A stretch of DNA of 64,000 nucleotides from Sphingobacterium lactis (GTDB lineage: Bacteria; Bacteroidota; Bacteroidia; Sphingobacteriales; Sphingobacteriaceae), in contig NZ_CP049246.1 of NCBI RefSeq assembly GCF_011046555.1, positions 2,852,001-2,916,000 of the forward strand, in the 5' to 3' direction. Both the position numbers and the translations under genes were made by a program. This document shows positions 54,785-62,342 of the stretch, one piece after another. Positions within the stretch are counted from its first letter, which is position 1. Each line of letters begins with the position of its first letter. The notes under the pieces were generated by a model that saw only the letters and a list, made by a program, of their open reading frames with translations, searched no databases and was not told where the DNA came from.

Positions 54785-54830
54785 AAAGCAACTCTTTTGG
54801 AGTTGCTTTTTTTGTGTTCCCGCTGGGATA
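54785..54830. repeat. Left tRNA-Lys-type attachment repeat (attL/attR-like)
   Basis: AAAGCAACTC-TTTT-GGAGTTGCTTTTTTT followed by GTGTTCCCGCTGGGAT copies the terminator and 3' end of the tRNA-Lys gene at 61450 (GTGATCCCGCTGGGAT there), with one base changed. The same orientation as at 61416-61464 means that 54785-61449 is bounded by direct repeats, as expected for an island integrated at the tRNA 3' end. Confidence 0.75.
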
Positions 54831-55034
54831 ATATAATTATATTTAACATTTTGATTTTCAATATGTTAATTTTTATGTTTTCTATAGGCACCAGTTAAGG
54901 CTGTAGTTTTAGTAGATATAAGAACTTCAAGAACAAATTTAATAAAATTCTAAACTTTTTTAGTATTGTATGACTTTCATCAAATTTATTAATTTCAAAA
55001 GCTTTACATTTTGAATTGATTTAAATAAATAATA

Positions 55035-55118
55035 GAGGTTCGAATCCCTTCCTCTCTGCTTAAATAAAACAAGACCAACTGAAAATCAGTTGTTTTGTTA
55101 TTTTGTAAATTGAGGGGG
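55035..55118. repeat. tRNA-Ser-like 3' end fragment with terminator
   Basis: GAGGTTCGAATCCCTTCCTC followed by TCTGCT is the T-arm and acceptor 3' half of a tRNA, probably a serine type, with no 5' half. It is followed by ACCAACTGA-AAA-TCAGTTGTTTTGT, a terminator-like hairpin. This is what an integrase attachment site leaves behind when an element that used a different tRNA is moved. Confidence 0.6.
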
Positions 55119-55138
55119 AATGATTTGGGGAATGATTT

Positions 55139-55234
55139 TTAAATTTTTCCATATGCCTTGTTGAAATATTCTATAGCAAGCTTTTTTTTTGAAAGTTTTT
55201 TGTTCAAAAAAATTAAAGAAGTTAAAATTTTTGG
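55139..55234 (-). pseudogene. Possible C-terminal remnant of a tyrosine integrase
   Basis: The minus-strand frame ends in KKKLAIEYFNKAYGKI and a stop 21 bases from the tRNA-Ser-like fragment. The frame is blocked upstream by a TGA at about 55235. Bacteroidota tyrosine recombinases often end in a similar Lys-rich helix and lie directly beside their attachment site. Only about 30 codons remain, so this is a guess from position and style. Confidence 0.3.
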
Positions 55235-55270
55235 TCAATATTTATAGGAGGGTTCTCATAGCATTGTGTT

Positions 55271-55466
55271 TATAACAGGATGCTAATTGGCGATAGTGGC
55301 GGATTAGAAAGCCAAAACTTTCAATTTTGCACTAACCTTAGCTACAGCCTTTTATTATTTTCTAAATTTATGAAAAAAGAAAATATAGAAGGCTGTTGCG
55401 ACAAAAAAGGAGAAAATTCAAATTCTCCCTTAAACAGCCATTTCACCAATACGATGTTATATGCCG
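55271..55466 (-). repeat. attC-like site A (3' end of the PRTase-NADAR cassette)
   Basis: About 195 bp directly after the NADAR stop. The outer part has TATAAC at one edge (55271) and GTTATATGCC (55456) at the other. The inner arms are TTGGCGATAGTGGCGG (55287) against CAGCCATTTCACCAA (ending 55449), complementary apart from one extra base and a few mismatches. The middle is nearly identical to site B. Outer AAC/GTT, inner arms with an unpaired base and a variable centre are the plan of an integron attC. Confidence 0.6.
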
Positions 55467-56087
55467 TTAATATGCATAGATTTCGTCCAAATCATTAATA
55501 AAATAATTTATATTTCTAATTTCTTCAATTGGATAATCATATAAATTAAATCCTGAGACAGCTAGAGGATAAATTACTGAATTTTCATTTAGTTCACCTG
55601 ATTGAATTTTATATCTTAATTCCATTAGTAATCTACCTAAAGCATTTTTCCCTTCGAGAATATTTTTATTTTCAGTTGGAACAGCCCCCCAAACATCATC
55701 TCTTTTAGAGAATTCCACAATAATTTTATTATCAGTAGATAACAATAGTTCAGAGAATTTATCAAAATTCTGAATAAGTTTAATTTCAAGGCACCATCTC
55801 ATTACCTTGAATTTTATTTTTTCCCAATCTTGGCGCACATATTGTTGGTATCTTCGACTAATTTTTTTTGCGTCCATCGGATTTTGTGTTTTAATTATTT
55901 CTTCTTGAATGCTAGGAAATAATGAAAATTTACAAGCTTGATATAATATTTCAGAACTTTGAATATTAACCTCATTTATGAACAACGTAAACCCTGGAGA
56001 CATATTTGATAATTCTCCGAATTTGCCATCTGTTTTAGCAAACGTAATTATATCTTTAAAATTATATATTCTTATGTTCGCTTCCAT
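55467..56087 (-). CDS. NADAR-domain N-glycosidase (YbiA-like)
   Basis: NADAR enzymes cleave N-glycosidic bonds; known members hydrolyse ribosylated pyrimidine intermediates (YbiA) or remove ADP-ribose from guanine in DNA (DarT-linked NADAR). A 206-aa protein with FGELSNMSPGFTLF at the N-terminus, the central SSEILYQACKFSLFP, PMDAKKISRRYQQYV, TDNKIIVEFSKRDDVWGAVP and the C-terminal GKNALGRLLMELR: all the usual family blocks. It follows the phosphoribosyltransferase gene by 27 bases and shares its cassette. A defence or counter-toxin role is inference. Confidence 0.88.
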   Translation of the reverse strand: MEANIRIYNFKDIITFAKTDGKFGELSNMSPGFTLFINEVNIQSSEILYQACKFSLFPSIQEEIIKTQNPMDAKKISRRYQQYVRQDWEKIKFKVMRWCLEIKLIQNFDKFSELLLSTDNKIIVEFSKRDDVWGAVPTENKNILEGKNALGRLLMELRYKIQSGELNENSVIYPLAVSGFNLYDYPIEEIRNINYFINDLDEIYAY

Positions 56088-56114
56088 ATTGCTAAATTAT
56101 GAAATAAATTTTAT

Positions 56115-57164
56115 TTAACCTCTATTTGCAACGGGAAATAACGGTTTCCAATCGTGACCATTTACTTCCCACCAATATACTAACGGAGAATTGTTGGGAA
56201 TATTTCTCCAAGTAAAAAAATGTGTACCTAATCCAAATATTTTATAATTAGGATTAATTAATCCTAAAGGCCTTATGTTTGGCTTAAGTTCACCTTGTAT
56301 CATTTTTATTATATCGATTCCTTTTTCTGTAATTATATTTTCAAATTTAATTCTATTTTCAGGTGATGAAAAAAATACTTCTTTGAGTGGAGTATTGACT
56401 TTTCGAAAGGCATAATCTTCATATTTTGTAGCTTCAAGTCCTTCCAAATAACTATTTATCTTAGTGTTAGCTAATTTAATTGGTCTAGCAATATTTAATG
56501 ATTGATTATTAAATTTAGCGTGATTTTGAACCTCGTAATTCCAAAACCAATTTATTTTTTTTGTTATTTTTTCGGAAAGTGTAGGAGTTTTTGAAATTCT
56601 GAACTTTTGAAATTCGTAGCCCCAAATATGAACACAAAATACACTAATAGAAAAGTTTATCTCATTGCTTTCTAATTTTTGTGCAAATGTTACTCCTTTC
56701 TCATCTTTTTCTGTTAAGAATTCTACGCAATGTCTCCCAATTGTACTACCAGATGCAAGAACATCATCGTAATAGATATAATTTTTTTTAGGGTATTCTA
56801 AGTATTTTTTATATGATTCTTGAAAGTTTTCTTCTAAGACTTCTTCCAATAAATTTAAAATTGCTGGTTGACTTTTATGTGCCAATTGACAATTTATAAA
56901 GTGTGTATCAATTAAAAAAGTAGTGACGTTTGTATAAGAATAAAGTTTTAAATAGGCTTTTATATGACTTAATAAATACTGTTTAGCCTTATTTCTTGAT
57001 ACATATGTTTCGGGTAAAATTTTATTTAATTCAGTTAATACTATTTCAGCATCTTCTCCAAATTGGTTTGCCCAATCAATAATATACTCTGTTGTAAGAT
57101 TTATACCATCGTGATTTCTATAATCTTTAATAATTTCGTAAATATTATTAGCTAATTCGGTCAT
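56115..57164 (-). CDS. PRTase-CE-like phosphoribosyltransferase
   Basis: I start at the ATG at 57164 (MTELANNIYEIIKDYRNHDG); the longer open frame from 57263 would translate the attC-like repeat. A 349-aa protein with the PRPP-binding loop YIYYDDVLASGSTIGRHCVE (about residues 131-150) and the C-terminal block YWWEVNGHDWKPLFPV. Both are typical of the PRTase family reported in conflict systems (PRTase-CE). It has no purine/pyrimidine salvage signature. It is paired with NADAR in a cassette of its own. Substrate unknown. Confidence 0.75.
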   Translation of the reverse strand: MTELANNIYEIIKDYRNHDGINLTTEYIIDWANQFGEDAEIVLTELNKILPETYVSRNKAKQYLLSHIKAYLKLYSYTNVTTFLIDTHFINCQLAHKSQPAILNLLEEVLEENFQESYKKYLEYPKKNYIYYDDVLASGSTIGRHCVEFLTEKDEKGVTFAQKLESNEINFSISVFCVHIWGYEFQKFRISKTPTLSEKITKKINWFWNYEVQNHAKFNNQSLNIARPIKLANTKINSYLEGLEATKYEDYAFRKVNTPLKEVFFSSPENRIKFENIITEKGIDIIKMIQGELKPNIRPLGLINPNYKIFGLGTHFFTWRNIPNNSPLVYWWEVNGHDWKPLFPVANRG

Positions 57165-57185
57165 TGTTCTTGTTCGTAATTTAAA

Positions 57186-57383
57186 GGCATATAACGGGCC
57201 GTGTATTGGCGATAGTGGCGGATTAGAAAGCCAAAACTTTCGATTTTGCACTAAGCTAAGCAACAGTCTTTTATTATTTTCTAAATTTATGAAAAAAGGA
57301 AATATAAAAGGCTATTGCAACAAAATAAGGAGAAAATTTTAATTTCCCGCTTAAACCGCCATTTCGCCAATAAGATGTTGTGT
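57186..57383 (-). repeat. attC-like site B (3' end of the CBASS cassette)
   Basis: About 197 bp between the CD-NTase stop and the PRTase start. The outer parts are GGCATATAAC (57186) and GTTGTGTG (57377); the inner arms TTGGCGATAGTGGCGG (57206) and CCGCCATTTCGCCAA (57356-57370) pair perfectly except for one extra base, the hallmark of attC. The centre matches site A through GATTAGAAAGCCAAAACTTT and TTTTATTATTTTCTAAATTT. The next cassette would begin at TTATATGCC on the minus strand, 30 bases before the PRTase ATG. Confidence 0.65.
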
Positions 57384-57390
57384 GTAGTGT

Positions 57391-58704
57391 TTATTTTATG
57401 ATTCGAACTTCAAAATTTTGAGAATCAACCTTAATATTATTCTTATAAATTTCAGCTTTTAATTTATGTATTCCTTTATAAGCAGCTCTCTCCCAATGAA
57501 AATTTATTTGTCTATTGCAATTATATTCCCATGTTTCATGTCCAAGGTCAGGAATTGCTCTAGCTTCATCTCCATCATTTTCGACTATCCATTTTACATC
57601 AAATGGAGGTGAAATTTTAGTATTTAACGTAAATCTAAGCCATAATTTTTTATGTACTCTAAGTTGTTTAGGTATATTTGATAATATGGGACCTAACGAT
57701 TTATCTCTATGAACAGAAACTGAAATCGAACTATTTTCAATTAATGATTGTTCTTTGATACTACTGAAGTTTTTTGCTTCTTCTTGTATATTAAAGACCC
57801 AATTATAAAATTCAGTTGCTTTTTTCTCAGTACAATCATTTTTATATAGAACTTCAGATTTTGAGACAAACCTATCTAATTTTTCACTTAATCTAGTTAT
57901 TTGATGTTGCAAACTTTTTTTAGAAGTAAGTTCAATTTGTGCCCTTATTGGGTTATATATTGTCCTATTATATTTTAATCTATTACAGATATTTGATAAT
58001 GTTTCAATAAATGAAATATCATCTCTTGTTGAATTAGGAGAATAGCATTCAATTGCAAGTATAGATAAAATGAAGCCACCAGGTAAGTTCCAGTTAAGCC
58101 TAGATTTACAAAATCTTTTTAGAAGACGAACAATTTTTCGTAATTGAGCCTTTTCAACGTTAGTAAAAAATCCATTAGGACTTAATGTAGAAACTCTTTC
58201 AATAAACCACTCAGTTATTGCTTTGGGATTACGATCCAACCATTCAGTGCTAGCATGTTCAAATTTAGTTTGATTAAATTCTTCAAATGTTCTGTAGATT
58301 GCAAAGTCAACATGATATCCCTCAGTGTACCATACAGTGACTGCATTAGTTCTTGCTTCGGCAGGTTTACTGAAGTTAGCATTGTTTTTATTAATTGCTT
58401 TAGCAATTAATTTTCTAGCGTCTAATGGATTATTGGAAATGGAATCTGTCGGAAATATAACAGCTACATCAATATCATAATCTTTATCTTCAGATTGATT
58501 TGTTGTATTCATAGCAATACTTCCTTGTTCTATGAAAGAAGGAATTGGAAATAATTTATTTTCCTCTTTATTTATTTTCTCAATTCCTTTAATTATTCGC
58601 TGTATATTTTTGTTTTTATAATCACGAATTAAAGTCTTATCAATATCCTTTAATCTAACTCGATTGTTATAAAATTGATTAAGTTTTGAATTATAATTGA
58701 ACAT
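57391..58704 (-). CDS. CBASS CD-NTase (cyclic oligonucleotide synthase) with AGS-C domain
   Basis: Makes a cyclic nucleotide second messenger when phage is sensed. A 437-aa protein. The nucleotidyltransferase core has EQGSIAMNT (G-S), the metal pair in DYDIDVAVIFP and the third acidic residue in YHVDFAIYRTF. The all-helical SMODS part follows. The last 90 residues (KISPPFDVKWIVENDGDEAR, YKGIHKLKAEIYKN) are the AGS-C sensor domain common in CBASS enzymes. Its ATG overlaps the stop of the SAVED gene (TAATG). Confidence 0.93.
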   Translation of the reverse strand: MFNYNSKLNQFYNNRVRLKDIDKTLIRDYKNKNIQRIIKGIEKINKEENKLFPIPSFIEQGSIAMNTTNQSEDKDYDIDVAVIFPTDSISNNPLDARKLIAKAINKNNANFSKPAEARTNAVTVWYTEGYHVDFAIYRTFEEFNQTKFEHASTEWLDRNPKAITEWFIERVSTLSPNGFFTNVEKAQLRKIVRLLKRFCKSRLNWNLPGGFILSILAIECYSPNSTRDDISFIETLSNICNRLKYNRTIYNPIRAQIELTSKKSLQHQITRLSEKLDRFVSKSEVLYKNDCTEKKATEFYNWVFNIQEEAKNFSSIKEQSLIENSSISVSVHRDKSLGPILSNIPKQLRVHKKLWLRFTLNTKISPPFDVKWIVENDGDEARAIPDLGHETWEYNCNRQINFHWERAAYKGIHKLKAEIYKNNIKVDSQNFEVRIIK

Positions 58705-59801
58705 TAAAATTTTAAAATTTCAGAATTATTATTAGACATTAAAAGCGCCCACTTGTATTTAGGAATAGAATTTCTTGTGTAATTGTAAACTATAATATTA
58801 GGATCTGTTCTTTTACTAATCTTCCTACTTAATGATAATCCAAGTGAAACCGGACCAGCGTAAAAAATGTGTATATATTCTATATTTGAATCATTAATAA
58901 GTCTATCCAGTTCATTCCTAAATGTCATTGATAATGAGTCAATTTGATTCAAATATTTTATACTATCTAAGGCAGTTGAGTTTAATTTTATAGTTGTAAA
59001 ATACTTGTGATTTTCCACTACTTGAAAAATTTCTGTATTTTCAATTTCATAGCTAATTTCAATTTTTATAATTCCATTTCTACTTTCGTTTTTTGAATTT
59101 AGTTTATCTACTGTATAAAAATTGATAGTTTCATTATTAACTCTTTCCAATTTAGACCACCTCGATAAACTTCTATTGTACTCGTAATAACTAATTTCAA
59201 ACTTGTCAGCAATTGTATTACCTAAATCCCATACTAATGGAATGTGAGCCAAACCAAAATAGGCTATTTCAAAATCACGATAATTATCTGTAAGAGCTTT
59301 TATTCTTGATAAAATATCATTTTGGTATAATATAGATGCTTCAGGATATTCTAAAGTTCCATTTTTGTAAATCATAGTTTGGTCAATTTCAATTTCATGA
59401 ATTTGAAACTCATCTGATGAAAAATTATCTAATTTTGAATAAATAGGCTTGATATAATCATCAATTGATTTATGAATTATTGCTATAAATATTTTTTTGG
59501 GTTTGTTAGATTTTGCTTCAGCTTTCTTGTAAAATGAATGTAGTAAAATCCCAAATGCTATCAGTAGAAGTCCAAAAATAATTGAAGTCCAGTTTATAGT
59601 ATCAATTGAATAGTTTTCACTTAATCTTTTTTTACTTTCAATCTCTAGTATATGTAAAAATAACTCAATTATCCATGAAAATCCTTGTAAACCGTTTGTA
59701 ATTAATATAATGCCTGCGCCAATAATAGAACGTACAATCCATCTTTCGATTGGTGGTCTTAAAAACGATAAAATTTTATTAAAAGCTTTATCTAAATTCA
59801 T
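58704..59801 (-). CDS. cap14: Two-helix SAVED effector of CBASS (Cap14 type)
   Basis: A 365-aa membrane effector. Two N-terminal membrane helices: WIVRSIIGAGIILITNGL and NWTSIIFGLLLIAFGILLHS. The C-terminal SAVED domain, which binds the cyclic oligonucleotide, has FEIAYFGLAHIPLVWDLGNT and IHIFYAGPVSLGLSLSRKIS. On binding, such effectors disrupt the inner membrane and stop phage spread by killing the cell. First gene of a two-gene CBASS operon; no ubiquitin-like or HORMA ancillary genes are present (type I). Confidence 0.92.
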   Translation of the reverse strand: MNLDKAFNKILSFLRPPIERWIVRSIIGAGIILITNGLQGFSWIIELFLHILEIESKKRLSENYSIDTINWTSIIFGLLLIAFGILLHSFYKKAEAKSNKPKKIFIAIIHKSIDDYIKPIYSKLDNFSSDEFQIHEIEIDQTMIYKNGTLEYPEASILYQNDILSRIKALTDNYRDFEIAYFGLAHIPLVWDLGNTIADKFEISYYEYNRSLSRWSKLERVNNETINFYTVDKLNSKNESRNGIIKIEISYEIENTEIFQVVENHKYFTTIKLNSTALDSIKYLNQIDSLSMTFRNELDRLINDSNIEYIHIFYAGPVSLGLSLSRKISKRTDPNIIVYNYTRNSIPKYKWALLMSNNNSEILKF

Positions 59802-60057
59802 ATTTTACCAATCTGAAAATTTTTTCATGTTTAATATTTAAGCAATATGTTGAATTTCAAGGATGCTTCTTTGTTTTTTAGTGGATTATCATAATATGGC
59901 TGATAACAGCTGGCTTTACAAAAGCTAATATACAAAAGTTTCTCCAATCCAGACTTTATTGCAATTTTTTGTTGGTAATCTGCTATCTCTTTTTTGCAAT
60001 TAAAAAAATCGTTTTGATAAATTTTAACAGAAATATGTAAACTTATTGTAGGAAGAG

Positions 60058-60351
60058 TCAATTGAGTAAACTTATTCTAGGACGAGTCAATTGAGCAAGC
60101 GGAAATTGGGCAAGCCCTACTTTTTCGCCCTTCATGCTGCGCAATCGAGCTTTAAAGTATCCTCCAGGGATACTTTTTTTCTCTAGGGTGTAGTCTGAAC
60201 GTTTTTTGGTATACTTCAAAGTATACCCATTTGAATGATCGTAAATTGAAATCATTTCTATCCAATTTGCTTTATTAGATTTCATGGATATTAAAAATCC
60301 ATTTACAATTTTTGCCAATGCCTTTAAATTTTTGAAAATAAAACGATCCAT
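60058..60351 (-). CDS. Hypothetical protein, 97 aa
   Basis: An ATG at 60351 preceded by GGGGGAGC, a possible ribosome-binding site, opens a 97-codon frame. The product is Lys-rich with a likely N-terminal helix (FKNLKALAKIVNGFL) and a YDHSNGYTLKYTKKRS block. I do not recognise it. It lies upstream of the CBASS genes on the same strand, but its end (QLTRPRISLLN) crosses near-repeated sequence, so it could be a fragment. Confidence 0.3.
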   Translation of the reverse strand: MDRFIFKNLKALAKIVNGFLISMKSNKANWIEMISIYDHSNGYTLKYTKKRSDYTLEKKSIPGGYFKARLRSMKGEKVGLAQFPLAQLTRPRISLLN

Positions 60352-60500
60352 TTTATATGCTCCCCCTCTCTTAACATCATGCTAGTCCAAATGTAATAAC
60401 TTATTGATGAGTCGTTATATTCATCATGTGCATAAAACAAATATTTAAAATTTGAATTATAATGATTAAAAAGTTCAGGTTTTTCATTGTTCAGTTCAAT

Positions 60501-60690
60501 CTAGTCTTCTACAATTTTAGACAACCAAGAGGGAATTCTTTTTTCGTTCAAGGCTTCTGAAATCTTTTTAATAGTCGGAAGAGTAAATGATGAATTTTCA
60601 TCATGTTAAATTGCTGCAATTCGTATTAGTTAATCAATTAACGAATCGTAATATCTTCCCTTAAGTAGTTGGAGGAAATTTGATTCATGG
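60501..60690 (-). pseudogene. Decayed gene remnant, copy 2
   Basis: The minus strand reads LLKGRYYDSLID, stop, LIRIAAI, stop, HDENSSFTLPTIKKISEALN, then EKRIPSWLSKIVED and a TAG. Two in-frame stops show a dead gene. The end of the frame reads like the tail of a helical regulator or antitoxin (TIKKISEALN), but this is weak. A more eroded copy is at 54578-54722. Confidence 0.55.
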
Positions 60691-61170
60691 ATTAGAGCAA
60701 TAAGAAGATCAGTATTCCTTGGTTTATGATAAATACTATTTTTTTTTCATATCTCGTTGACATTTAAATTTATCAGTTGTTTTCATGAAATAAAAATATT
60801 ACATTACAAGTAGGATTTCGACAACCATTTATATTTCAAATGAAGATTGAGAAATAAGATAAAATTCAAGGAGTTTATAAATCAGCAATCCTTTGAAAAT
60901 CATTCGAAAAAAGAATTTGTAATATAGTATTAAGGATATGAGTGCAAAGTGATGTTCGCCTATGACAAACATTGTCCAAATATAAGTATCGTTTAATTTT
61001 TAATGTGATAAATCTTCCATGACTCCGTGCCATCTCATGAAAATATTTCCAAAAAAATTATAAGTTTTGATGTAAAGAGCAGTAAGTTTTTCATTTAACC
61101 TTTTGAATATGAACAAGCGATTGTATGGTTAAAATTTATTACCCCCCAAAATTTCGGTATGATGCCTTTT
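60691..61170. other. Non-coding, AT-rich island DNA
   Basis: About 480 bases between the remnant and the tandem tRNA-linked repeats. Very AT-rich, no frame with a credible start, no RNA recognised. Probably eroded former mobile DNA. Confidence 0.45.
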
Positions 61171-61448
61171 GTGATCCCGCTGGGATTGGCTCAGCCCCGC
61201 GATTCCCGCACGCTATCCATGAGCCTTCTCCGAATCGAACCCTTCCCGACCCTTCTGTTCGACCCTATAGGGCACAAAAAAAAGCAACTCTTTTGGAGTT
61301 GCTTTTTTTTGTGATCCCGCTGGGATTGGCTCAGCTCCGCGATTCCCGCACGCTAACCATGAGCCTTCTCCGAATCGAACCCTTCCCGACCCTGCTGTTC
61401 GACCCTATAGGGCACAAAAAAAGCAACTCTTTTGGAGTTGCTTTTTTT
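61171..61448. repeat. Two tandem 140-bp units copied from the tRNA-Lys 3' flank
   Basis: Unit 1 (61171-61310) and unit 2 (61311-61448) both begin GTGATCCCGCTGGGATTGGC, run through ATTCCCGCACGCTA and CGAATCGAACCCTTCCCGAC, and end with the terminator AAAGCAACTC-TTTT-GGAGTTGCTTT. They differ at only a few bases. A third start, GTGATCCCGCTGGGATTCG, is the real tRNA-Lys 3' end. The terminators in the units should still work on tRNA-Lys transcripts. Confidence 0.85.
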
Positions 61449-61449
61449 G

Positions 61450-61522
61450 TGATCCCGCTGGGATTCGAACCCAGGACCCATACATTAAAAGTGTATTGCT
61501 CTACCAGCTGAGCTACGGAATC
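61450..61522 (-). tRNA. tRNA-Lys (anticodon UUU)
   Basis: Minus strand. The acceptor stem GATTCCG/CGGGATC has one G-T pair, the D-arm is GCTCAGCTGGTAGAGC, the anticodon loop is CTTTTAA (UUU), the T-loop is TTCGAAT, and the discriminator is A. CCA is not encoded. The 3' end and terminator are the integration target of the island to the left. Confidence 0.96.
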
Positions 61523-61565
61523 GTTGTTCTTGTTTTACCAGAACCCTTCGTTGTTTGAAGTGATG

Positions 61566-61573
61566 CAAAGGTA
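61566..61573 (-). promoter_or_regulatory. -7 box (TACCTTTG) of tRNA-Lys
   Basis: CAAAGGTA on the plus strand is TACCTTTG on the minus strand, an exact -7 match, 44 bases before the tRNA 5' end. Confidence 0.65.
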
Positions 61574-61987
61574 GGATTTTTACCCATATCTGCCAACTTT
61601 AATTTAACATTATTTTGAAATACAGTAAAACTACCTCATTATAAAAGAGATAATTTTATTAAAGCGCTAGGTGATCCACGCCCATCTTCTTCTCCTTCTC
61701 GCCGATTTCATATAGCAGGTGAAACCAGCTATTTCATCGAATGTACTTTTACATAGCGCTTCAACCCTACCTATAGCTCAAGAATTTCGACACGGTAAAC
61801 AGGGAAGTTAAATAAATATACAAACCTATAAATCAATATTTTACAATCTTCTGTAGAGACATTGTATATACGTCATTTTTTTGATGTAGGTGGATTGTAG
61901 ATTATATTTAATTGTGTTTTCCGGCGGTTATTAAAAACTTTGGATTAGCAAATATAAACGAATAATAAACCACATAATTTAAAAAAC
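61574..61987. other. Intergenic, no gene seen
   Basis: About 410 bases between the tRNA-Lys promoter and the DUF4870 gene. AT-rich on the right; no frame, terminator or RNA that I can support. Confidence 0.45.
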
Positions 61988-62308
61988 ATGAACAACAAAA
62001 CCTTAGCAATCGTAGCATACATTACCATTATTGGTTGGTTAATATCTTATTTCTCAGGAAAGGATACAGCGGATGATTTTCTAAAGTACCACCTCAGACA
62101 GGGACTTGCCGTATTCATATTTGGTTTTATACTGGGTATTGTCCTTAATATCTTGATCATGGTTACTGGCATTTACTTTATAGGCTATTTAGGATTGATC
62201 TCACTGATATTATTAATCTTGGGTGCGATCAATGCTTCCAATGGCGTGATGAAACCGCTACCAATCATTGGACAAATTGCAGAAAAGAGCTTCGCGTTCA
62301 TTAAATAA
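61988..62308 (+). CDS. DUF4870-like small membrane protein
   Basis: A 106-aa inner-membrane protein with three hydrophobic segments (LAIVAYITIIGWLISYF, FIFGFILGIVLNILIMV, FIGYLGLISLILLILGA). The blocks KYHLRQGLAVF and INASNG are usual in DUF4870/Tic20-like membrane proteins of Bacteroidota. It is 34 bases upstream of the DUF3829 lipoprotein gene, so the two and the 63307 gene may form an operon. Function unknown. Confidence 0.85.
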   Translation: MNNKTLAIVAYITIIGWLISYFSGKDTADDFLKYHLRQGLAVFIFGFILGIVLNILIMVTGIYFIGYLGLISLILLILGAINASNGVMKPLPIIGQIAEKSFAFIK

Positions 62309-62342
62309 TGAAAATTCACATTCACTAATAAACTATATCACA

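Noticed and set aside
57165..57263. A longer start for the PRTase gene, adding 33 residues
   Set aside because: The extra residues would be translated from the attC-like site. The ATG at 57164 gives a normal start 30 bases after the cassette edge.
55271..57383. The two 195-bp repeats as inverted or direct ends of a transposon carrying PRTase-NADAR
   Set aside because: They are direct repeats without terminal inverted ends, target duplications or a transposase; each follows a stop codon, and the inner arms with an extra base fit attC better. Not fully excluded.
59831..60061. A 76-codon minus-strand frame upstream of the CBASS genes
   Set aside because: No recognisable motif or ribosome-binding signal, in very AT-rich DNA. 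A GTTATCAGCC inside it could be a relic of another attC-like edge, but no partner arm was found.
61125..61511. A 128-codon plus-strand frame across the tandem repeats and tRNA-Lys
   Set aside because: Its repeated peptide (EPSPNRTLPD-like blocks) is only the translation of the 140-bp tandem units and the antisense of the tRNA.
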